This document shows positions 1 through 5,467 of a DNA stretch of 10,689 nucleotides, one piece after another. Location: NCBI GenBank assembly GCA_003455945.1, contig DMPQ01000456.1:649-11337 (forward strand), written 5' to 3'. The position numbers and the translations under genes are program-made. The DNA comes from Planctomycetaceae bacterium (GTDB taxonomy: Bacteria > Planctomycetota > Planctomycetia > Pirellulales > Pirellulaceae). Below the pieces are notes generated by a model. That model did not search any database. It worked only from the letters and a program-made list of their open reading frames with translations, and was not told where the DNA came from. Each line of letters starts with the position of its first letter. The first letter of the stretch is position 1.

Positions 1-29
1 CCGATGATCGCATCACGATCCGAGAGGAA

Positions 30-431
30 TCACTTGATCCCTTCGATCGACTTCGCCTCGAGCATCGCGCCCCAGGTCTCGCCGGTCGAGCTCTCCTTGG
101 TCTTCACCTCTTCGAGCACCGCCAGGAACGACTCGGCCATCACCGCCTCGAACGCCTTCTTCTCGGCTTCGTTGTCCTTCACCGATTCGAACTTCTCGGT
201 GATCGACAGGCCGTCGAACTTCAGCGCGCTCAGTCCCTCGTCGAACGCCTTGCCGAACTCGTTCCGCTCGGTCTTCGGCTTTCCCTTCTCGTGACAGGCG
301 TTGCAGCTGACGCTCTGGAACTCGTACTTCTTCTGCAGCGCGTTCTTGAAGGCCGAGTGAGCCGGGGCCTGACCGGAGGTCATCGACAGGCCGGCGAAAG
401 CCACCAGAGCAACGCAGACGAAACGCAACAT
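30..431 (-). CDS. small secreted single-haem (CXXCH) c-type cytochrome-like protein
   Basis: 133-aa protein. Residues 1-24 form a signal peptide: Arg3, a hydrophobic core at 4-17, and an Ala-Pro-Ala cleavage site at 22-24. The mature protein carries one CXXCH haem-attachment motif (Cys43, Cys46, His47), followed by a Lys/Glu-rich segment with an FGKAF block and a mostly helical, acidic C-terminus. By analogy with other CXXCH proteins it would be exported and receive covalent haem c in the periplasm. No clear distal-Met motif of a classical cytochrome c is visible; Met98 and Met123 are the only late methionines. I associate short proteins of this pattern with planctomycetes, but know no assigned function. 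The start at 431 is chosen because it opens the signal peptide and has GGGAG (439-443 on the plus strand) about 7 bases upstream. The frame stays open to 554, but that extension lacks signal-peptide character. It is probably monocistronic. Confidence 0.8.
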   Translation of the reverse strand: MLRFVCVALVAFAGLSMTSGQAPAHSAFKNALQKKYEFQSVSCNACHEKGKPKTERNEFGKAFDEGLSALKFDGLSITEKFESVKDNEAEKKAFEAVMAESFLAVLEEVKTKESSTGETWGAMLEAKSIEGIK

Positions 432-566
432 CGACAGACTCCCGAAAGTTCGACACACGAGATACGGACCGGTGGGATGGGTCGGCGGGACGAGACCCGT
501 TCCCTCCGAACACCGAAGGCATCCGGGAAACGAGTCCCGTTGAAGGCCATTCACCTTAGTCGACGC

Positions 567-601
567 TTCGGACCGGTGAAAGTCCTACGCGACGGTCCGA
601 A
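567..601. repeat. 9-bp perfect inverted repeat (hairpin or operator candidate)
   Basis: TTCGGACCG (567-575) is mirrored exactly by CGGTCCGAA (593-601) with a 17-base gap. A second inverted repeat, TTCACC (550-555) with GGTGAA (575-580), shares base 575 with the first stem, so the two hairpins could not form together in full. It lies about 135 bases upstream of the CXXCH gene start, just downstream of a weak promoter-like pair on the minus strand (604-631). It could be a leader hairpin, an operator or a terminator of the upstream zinc-ribbon gene. No T-run follows it. Confidence 0.4.
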
Positions 602-603
602 AT

Positions 604-631
604 ATCGTAGAGCGATCGCTCGCGGGATCAA
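604..631 (-). promoter_or_regulatory. weak sigma70-like promoter candidate for the CXXCH gene
   Basis: On the minus strand TTGATC (626-631) and TACGAT (604-609) are 16 bases apart, each matching four of six consensus bases. Transcription would start near 597, inside the 567-601 inverted repeat, giving a leader of about 165 bases. With so degenerate a match in a GC-rich genome this is only a suggestion. Confidence 0.2.
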
Positions 632-796
632 CGAGCCCTCTCGAATGCCTGTCGTGACGCCCGACCGATGCGGCGCCTGCGGTTCGAGGGCGCGGGAGTG
701 CCGAATCGCTTCCGGACTCGCACGGCGGCGCTGGGACCGAAGGAAACGCTCCACCCCCATCGGTGCTCGAACGCCGGCGAATCGACGGAGAGCCGA

Positions 797-1060
797 TCAG
801 GGAGGGGCCGAAGCCGACTGACGATCGGACCACGCCTCGGCGACCTGATTCCATTCGTCCACCGTCGCCAGATAACGCTCCGCGTCTCGCAGGACACGTT
901 CGACTTCGCGGTCCTCGAACTCCTCGGATGGGATGATCGACGTCGCGAACCGCGAGCCGCAAGACGGACACTCGACGTCTCGACCCAGATGTTGCACGGC
1001 GACTTCGAGCCGCCGGCCGCAGGTCGGGCAAGCACGGAGAAAAAAGGTGGGAACGGACAT
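797..1060 (-). CDS. small zinc-ribbon protein
   Basis: 87-aa protein. The N-terminal half is a compact zinc ribbon with two CPxC knuckles (Cys11/Cys14 and Cys31/Cys34) spaced for a four-Cys zinc site; the pattern is ACPTCGRRL, about 12 residues, then ECPSCG. The remaining 50 residues are acidic and amphipathic with a run likely to be helical (EDREVERVLRDAERYL) and no catalytic motif. There is no signal peptide, so it is likely cytoplasmic. Planctomycete genomes carry many short proteins with this ribbon; none has a function I can name. A role in protein or nucleic-acid binding is a guess from the fold. Two in-frame ATGs exist at 1072 and 1060. AGGAG (1073-1077) touches the first and lies 12 bases from the second, so 1060 is preferred although the spacing is long. 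The 1072 start would add only MPNP. Confidence 0.7.
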   Translation of the reverse strand: MSVPTFFLRACPTCGRRLEVAVQHLGRDVECPSCGSRFATSIIPSEEFEDREVERVLRDAERYLATVDEWNQVAEAWSDRQSASAPP

Positions 1061-1072
1061 CGGATTCGGCAT

Positions 1073-1077
1073 CTCCT
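1073..1077 (-). promoter_or_regulatory. ribosome binding site that decides the zinc-ribbon gene start
   Basis: AGGAG on the minus strand abuts the upstream ATG (1072), which leaves no room for that codon in the ribosomal P site. It lies 12 bases from the ATG at 1060. This argues for initiation at 1060. Confidence 0.45.
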
Positions 1078-1179
1078 GCTACCGAGGACGAGAACCCCTC
1101 GCTGACGACCGCCCGGGGCGACCGACCATCGCACCCGGCCGCTTCGACGCCGGGGCCGAACGACCATGACAAGGCCCGT

Positions 1180-1209
1180 AGTGTACCCGCAGATCGCGAC
1201 GGAAGGCAA
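1180..1209 (-). promoter_or_regulatory. weak promoter candidate for the zinc-ribbon gene
   Basis: On the minus strand TTGCCT (1204-1209) and TACACT (1180-1185) are 18 bases apart, each with four of six consensus matches, inside one of the more AT-rich patches of the window. The implied leader is about 110 bases. The perfect hairpin at 1218-1238 lies immediately upstream of the -35 element. Confidence 0.25.
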
Positions 1210-1217
1210 AACCAATA

Positions 1218-1238
1218 CCCGAAAGTTCAGCTTTCGGG
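1218..1238. repeat. perfect 8-bp inverted repeat with 5-base loop
   Basis: CCCGAAAG (1218-1225), loop TTCAG (1226-1230), then CTTTCGGG (1231-1238). Read on the minus strand the stem is followed by the T-rich TATTGGTTTT, so it would resemble an intrinsic terminator. No minus-strand gene is visible to its right that would need one. Its position in a divergent intergenic region, next to a weak promoter candidate, also fits an operator. Confidence 0.5.
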
Positions 1239-1644
1239 CGTTCAGGTCACCTTTGGGCAAGTTGGACTGCTTGGCGGAACCTGATCTCTTCCCTTGCTTC
1301 CCCAGACTCAATCGACGGCGAAGAAGCCGCGTTCCGGTCCGCAACTCTCGGCGCCCCGAGTGCTGGAGGGGCCGAATCGCCCGGACCGTGGTCGGCATCG
1401 AGTCGTCGATGACGAGCCTCAGCCTCGACGCCTCGATCCGAAAGAACCCGGTCGAGCAACGTCGACTCGGCTGAAGTCTCTCGTTCTCTTGGATGCGCTC
1501 GAGGCTTGTGCTCTTCACGACGCCGGAGAAACAGCGACGAAGGTCAGCGATTCCCCCTTACGGCCGTTTACGACGCGCTTTCGGACGCTCACAATGAGCC
1601 TCCGCAGTCGCTACCGGACTGCCCCGATCGGTCCAGAACCGCAC

Positions 1645-1648
1645 GAGG
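1645..1648 (+). promoter_or_regulatory. ribosome binding site fixing the start of the 902-aa protein
   Basis: GAGG lies 7 bases before the ATG at 1656. The frame stays open back to an ATG at 1506, but the extra 50 residues are hydrophilic and would bury the signal sequence. Confidence 0.6.
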
Positions 1649-1655
1649 CTCGTTG

Positions 1656-4364
1656 ATGGACACTTCTTGGACTCGTCTGTGCCGCCGGTCGATCGTTCGC
1701 TTCGTCATCGGCCTGGGGGCGGTCGGGCTCGCGACGTCGACCTTCGGTCAAACGCCCGATGTTCCCCCCGCGGTCGCGACTCCCTCGACCGAGACCGAAC
1801 CCGCGCAGCCCGAACTGCAGTCACTCGCGGTCTACGGGATGAGCAATTACGCCGGGAACCGATGGGGGGCGCTGAAGCTGGTGCTCGTCAATCCGACCGA
1901 CGAGGACCGAGTGATCCAGGTCGCGTCGTATCTGGCCGACTACGAGACCGATCAGTTCGGCAAACGCGTCTGGGTTCCGGCTCGCAGCCGCATTCAGACG
2001 TGGTACCCGTTCTTTCCTCGGTTCGATCGACCTGAGGAGGCCGACGGTGCCGGGGCGGCTCCGCCCGAGATCCCCAGCGACGATTTCGATGCGATCGCCG
2101 CGATGTCCGAGCGGCTCAAGAGTCCGCCGCCGAGTCAGATCGACTTCGACAAGCGATTCGACATCTTCGCGTGGGTCGCGGACGTGACGACCGGCGAGGC
2201 GATTCCGCTCCGCTCCGGCGGCAACGAGATTCGCCGGGACGCGTCGGTCAACCAGGAGCTTCCCGAGAAGCGGACCGCCGTCCTTTCGCCGGGGACTCGC
2301 TATACCGGCTTCTCGCGCAATCTCTCGTTCGCCGTGCCGCCGATCGATCCGCCGCTCGAAGCGGCGATCTCGGCGCGCGTGATGAGCCGCCGAACCAAGC
2401 GACTCCAGATGCTCGTTCCGCGGTCGATTCCGACCGAGGCCGAAGTGCTCGGGAGTTTCGATCAGATCGTCGTCGCCGACGCCGGCTTCGAGACCGACGC
2501 GCGATTGACCTCGGCGCTGCGGAGCTGGGTGGCGCGAGGCGGATCGCTTTGGGTCCAGGCCGATCGGGTCGACATCGCCTGGCTGCAGGAACTGCTCGGC
2601 GACGCCGCCGATGTCGAACTGGTCGACCGAACGTCGCTCGAGCGAGTCACCTGGACGAAGATGCGGCAAGCCGCGAGCGGCGAAACGAGTTTCGACTACG
2701 AGGATCCGGTCGGCTTCGTCCGACTGGTGATGGAAGGCCCGCGGATCGACTGGACGATCGACGGCTGGCCGGCGGTCGGCGTGTTGCCGTTCGGCGACGG
2801 CAAGATCCTGATCACGGCGATCGACGCGCGAGCGATGATCAAGCCGGCGTCCGAGTCGGACTACGGCATTCCCCCTCCGGCCGTTCCCGGCACGGCGCGA
2901 TTGAGTGCCGATCTCTACTCGGCCCGGTACATCCTCCATCCGTTTCTGGCGCCGCTGGTCGACGAGCAGTTTGCCGATCCGACGACCCCGCGGGCAAGCT
3001 CCGAGGCGCTCGCTCGATACGTCAACGAGAACATCGGCTACGAGATCCCGTCGCGCGCGGTCGTCTTCACGATCCTCTCGGGGTTCTGCCTGACGATCGC
3101 TCTCGGCGGGACGCTTCTGTTTCGAGCGGGCAAGGCATCGGCGATGCTCGTGCTGACGCCGGTCCTGGCACTCCTGGCGACCGCCGTCCTCTTCGGCATC
3201 GGCTTCGGCAAGCGGGGGAACGTTCCCGAGATGACGGCCGAAGTGCAGTTGGTTTCGGGAGTCGATGGGGTTTCGACAGTCGACGTGCGGAGCACCGGGG
3301 CGGTCTACGTCGCGTCGAGCGAACCGCGCGAGGTTCGGACGACCGGGATCGGCCCGGTTCGGCTGATGCGTCCGTCGTCGAGCGCCGAGATTCGGCGCCA
3401 GATCTGGGTCGACGGCGATACGATCGCTCTCGAGAACATCGCGTCGCCGATCGGTCAGAGCGAGTTCGTTGCGCACCGCTCGATGCAGCTTGCCGGTCCG
3501 GTCGTCGCCGAAGGGACCTTCGATGCGGACGGGGTCGTCGGGCGTCTGGTCTGGCCGGGAGTCGAGACGCCGGAGGATGCGCTCGTCGCGTTCGAGAACG
3601 CTCGCGTGCCGGTCGCGTTCTCGCAGGGGGGCAACTTCCGGATCGCCGCCGATGCTCGCTTGGCTCCCGGGCAGTTTCTTGCCGAAAGCACGCTCGCCGA
3701 CGAGCAGCAGCGTCGTCAGCAGATCTACCGCGACCTGTTCGACGATCCGTCGGTCTGGGATCTGATGGCTCCGACGATCTTCTTCTGGAGCGGACTCCAA
3801 GGGGGATCGCCCGAGTTCGACGGAATCGATCGTCGGAGCGGAGCGGCGCTTTCGCGAGCAGTTCTCCGCTGGAATCGACCGGCGCCGAACACGCCGGTCC
3901 GGATCCCGCAGGCCTTCCTGCGGATGCGCACGTCAGCCGACGCGACTGGCGAACGAGCCACCTCGCTCTACGCCTGGCGCACCGGCGAGTGGATCGAGAA
4001 CAAGGGAGATGCGAAGGTCTATCTTCGCTTCGAGATTCCCGAATCGCTCCGTCCGTTCCGCCCCGAGCGGATCGAGATCGGGATCGATCTGCGAGCCGAA
4101 GGGCGTCGCGTCGCCCTGTCGACGCTCGACGGCGAGAACGCGATCGAAGTCGCCTCGGCCGAATCGCCGCGAGGTCGACTGAGCGCGGTCATCGACGATC
4201 CGTCCCGCTTGGCGGTCGGCTCGGACGGCGGCTGGGTGCTGGTGCTCGACGTCACCGACATCGAGTGGCCCGAGCTCCGCCCCGCCTGGAAGATCGACGA
4301 CCTGACGATCGATATCCGCGGGACGGCCAATGTCGCCGATCCCGTACCGGCGACCGCCGACTGA
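1656..4364 (+). CDS. large exported membrane protein with GATase-like segment, probable auxiliary subunit of an ABC-2 exporter
   Basis: 902 aa. Residues 1-32 form a signal sequence with a twin-arginine (Arg10-Arg11) before the hydrophobic core at 13-30. Residues 58-121 look like a beta-sandwich. Residues about 255-390 read as an alpha/beta, class I glutamine-amidotransferase-like segment: strand QIVVADAG (270-277), then SWVARGGSLWV (290-300), then GDGKILITA (380-388). No catalytic Cys motif is seen, so it is probably a binding fold rather than an enzyme. Two membrane helices (469-489 and 494-518) are joined by RAGK. By the positive-inside rule this loop is cytoplasmic, placing both the N-terminal (33-468) and the beta-rich C-terminal (519-902) regions outside. 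It heads an operon with an ABC ATPase and a permease, which suggests an auxiliary or substrate-handling subunit like GldG-type ABC_transp_aux proteins. That comparison rests on layout and fold impression, not on alignment. The substrate is unknown. Confidence 0.7.
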   Translation: MDTSWTRLCRRSIVRFVIGLGAVGLATSTFGQTPDVPPAVATPSTETEPAQPELQSLAVYGMSNYAGNRWGALKLVLVNPTDEDRVIQVASYLADYETDQFGKRVWVPARSRIQTWYPFFPRFDRPEEADGAGAAPPEIPSDDFDAIAAMSERLKSPPPSQIDFDKRFDIFAWVADVTTGEAIPLRSGGNEIRRDASVNQELPEKRTAVLSPGTRYTGFSRNLSFAVPPIDPPLEAAISARVMSRRTKRLQMLVPRSIPTEAEVLGSFDQIVVADAGFETDARLTSALRSWVARGGSLWVQADRVDIAWLQELLGDAADVELVDRTSLERVTWTKMRQAASGETSFDYEDPVGFVRLVMEGPRIDWTIDGWPAVGVLPFGDGKILITAIDARAMIKPASESDYGIPPPAVPGTARLSADLYSARYILHPFLAPLVDEQFADPTTPRASSEALARYVNENIGYEIPSRAVVFTILSGFCLTIALGGTLLFRAGKASAMLVLTPVLALLATAVLFGIGFGKRGNVPEMTAEVQLVSGVDGVSTVDVRSTGAVYVASSEPREVRTTGIGPVRLMRPSSSAEIRRQIWVDGDTIALENIASPIGQSEFVAHRSMQLAGPVVAEGTFDADGVVGRLVWPGVETPEDALVAFENARVPVAFSQGGNFRIAADARLAPGQFLAESTLADEQQRRQQIYRDLFDDPSVWDLMAPTIFFWSGLQGGSPEFDGIDRRSGAALSRAVLRWNRPAPNTPVRIPQAFLRMRTSADATGERATSLYAWRTGEWIENKGDAKVYLRFEIPESLRPFRPERIEIGIDLRAEGRRVALSTLDGENAIEVASAESPRGRLSAVIDDPSRLAVGSDGGWVLVLDVTDIEWPELRPAWKIDDLTIDIRGTANVADPVPATAD

Positions 4365-4471
4365 CGCGATTCGATCCGAGCGGCATCGCGACGGCGAGCC
4401 GAGCGGACCGCAACGAACAGGGACCGACAGGACGCGGGAGATTCCCCCTCGCGATCCGCACTTCCGCAGAC

Positions 4472-4475
4472 GAGG
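4472..4475 (+). promoter_or_regulatory. ribosome binding site of the ABC ATPase gene
   Basis: GAGG lies 5 bases before the ATG at 4481. It decides the start: the same frame is open for more than 2 kb upstream, but that part only shadows the preceding gene. The 116 bases between the 902-aa gene and this start contain no strong terminator. Confidence 0.6.
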
Positions 4476-4480
4476 CAGAC

Positions 4481-5467
4481 ATGAGCGGCGAAGCGGTGAT
4501 CGAGATCGAGAACCTGACCAAACGCTACGGCGAGTTCGTGGCGCTGCAGTCCCTTTCGCTGACCGTCGAACGAGGGCGGATCCTGGGTCTGATCGGCCCC
4601 AACGGCGCCGGCAAGACGACGACGATCAAGATCCTCGTCGGCCTCTCGCGACCGACCTCGGGAGTCGCACGGATCGCCGGAGCCGACTGCACCAACGACG
4701 TCCGGAAGATCAAGCGACTGGTCGGCTACATGCCCGACAAGTTCGGGTCGTACGAGAACATGCGGGTCCGCGAGTACCTGGACTTCTTCGGAGCGGCGTT
4801 CGGCATTCGCCGCAGTGCCCGCAACAAGCGGATCGACGAGGTGCTCGAAATCACCGACTCGACCTACATGCAGGACCGGTACGTCGAGAGCCTGAGTCAC
4901 GGCATGCAGCAGCGAGTCGGCATCGCGCGGACGCTGCTGCACGATCCCGAAGTGCTGATCTTCGACGAACCGGCCAACGGTCTCGATCCGAAGGCTCGCG
5001 TCGAGATGCGCGAGTTGCTGCTCCGCCTGGCCGGCATGGGCAAGACGCTGATCGTCACCAGCCACATCCTGCCGGAGCTGGCGCGGATCTGCGATCGGGT
5101 CGCCATCCTCAGCGGCGGTGGACTCCGCGCCGCCGGCACGCTGGCCGAGATCATGAAGACGGTCACCCAGGCGCGCCTGCTCGAGATCCAGCTCAACTCG
5201 GCCGATCAGGTCGACGCGGCCGCCGCGATCCTCGGCGAGTTCGCCGGTCCGGGGTCCGAAGTCGTCCGCTCGGAATCGGAGCGGACGGTGCAGGTCCGAA
5301 CGTCGCGCCGCGAGGACGAGTGGCACGAGCTGGCGTCGAAGCTGATCGGTGCCGGCGTCCGCTTCTCGCAGCTGCGCGAGATCCAGACCGATCTCGAAGA
5401 CGCCTATCTGTCGGTGACCGAGCCGAGCTCCAAGGCGGATGCGAAACGGAGCGTGACCCATGTCTGA
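4481..5467 (+). CDS. ABC-2-type transporter ATP-binding protein
   Basis: 328-aa cytoplasmic ATPase that would power the adjacent permease. The nucleotide-binding domain covers about residues 6-225. It has Walker A GPNGAGKT (39-46), signature LSHGMQQR (138-145, a variant of LSGGQ), Walker B VLIFDEP (158-164, catalytic Glu163), D-loop around 166-170 and switch His195 in TSHIL. The Q-loop position has Asp86 (GYMPD) where most ABC proteins have Gln. The C-terminal 100 residues form the accessory domain typical of ABC-2 exporter ATPases (drug, polysaccharide and Gld-type systems). The preceding gene ends 116 bases upstream. The 3' end overlaps the permease gene by 8 bases, so the two are probably co-translated. 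The substrate cannot be read from this subunit. Confidence 0.93.
   Translation: MSGEAVIEIENLTKRYGEFVALQSLSLTVERGRILGLIGPNGAGKTTTIKILVGLSRPTSGVARIAGADCTNDVRKIKRLVGYMPDKFGSYENMRVREYLDFFGAAFGIRRSARNKRIDEVLEITDSTYMQDRYVESLSHGMQQRVGIARTLLHDPEVLIFDEPANGLDPKARVEMRELLLRLAGMGKTLIVTSHILPELARICDRVAILSGGGLRAAGTLAEIMKTVTQARLLEIQLNSADQVDAAAAILGEFAGPGSEVVRSESERTVQVRTSRREDEWHELASKLIGAGVRFSQLREIQTDLEDAYLSVTEPSSKADAKRSVTHV

Larger units (their letters stand above)
432..796. other. gene-free stretch between two minus-strand genes
   Basis: About 365 bases with no convincing gene. Open frames here on both strands translate to Arg/Ser/Pro-rich low-complexity sequence typical of shadows in GC-rich DNA. It should contain the promoter and leader of the CXXCH gene. 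Visible structure is a 9-base perfect inverted repeat at 567-601 and two similar short hairpins at 486-499 (CGGG/CCCG) and 524-539 (CGGGA/TCCCG), which lie in near-repeated sequence. Confidence 0.6.
1078..1655. other. divergent gene-free region upstream of the ABC operon
   Basis: About 580 bases between the minus-strand zinc-ribbon gene and the plus-strand operon. Open frames are present (for example 1166-1474 plus, 1294-1656 plus) but translate to Arg/Pro/Ser-rich sequence with no recognisable fold and no good ribosome binding site. A hand count gives only four GATC sites here, against the dense GATC of the coding regions, which also suggests non-coding DNA. It should hold the promoters of both flanking units. 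I recognise no RNA gene or riboswitch in it. Confidence 0.55.

Noticed and set aside
486..539. Two similar CGGG(A)-CCCG mini-hairpins as a repeat element
   Set aside because: The stems are only 4-5 bases and such matches are expected by chance in DNA of this GC content.
612..619. GCGATCGC palindrome resembling the cyanobacterial HIP1 repeat
   Set aside because: Only a few scattered copies are visible, and most GATC sites here lack the full octamer. It is explained by the general GATC richness, and gene content does not suggest a cyanobacterium.
1506..1655. 50-codon N-terminal extension of the 902-aa protein
   Set aside because: It is hydrophilic, lacks a ribosome binding site and would bury the signal sequence; ATG 1656 has GAGG at good spacing.
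1166..1656. Possible small plus-strand genes (102 and 120 codons) in the divergent region
   Set aside because: No ribosome binding site, no recognisable fold, Arg/Pro/Ser-rich translation, and no coding-like GATC density.
2451..2825. Active glutamine amidotransferase in the 902-aa protein
   Set aside because: The strand and helix pattern is GATase-like, but no nucleophile-elbow Cys or matching His/Glu pair can be seen, so I call it a fold resemblance only.
1821..3800. Long open frame on the minus strand (659 codons) opposite the 902-aa gene
   Set aside because: Its translation is Arg/Asp-rich with no hydrophobic core or motif. It mirrors the codon-position GC bias of the plus-strand gene, which has a signal sequence, membrane helices and a ribosome binding site.
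2171..4480. Upstream extension of the ATPase reading frame
   Set aside because: The frame is open but the translation is Arg-rich shadow sequence across the 902-aa gene. The real ATPase begins at 4481 with a ribosome binding site and a standard N-terminus.
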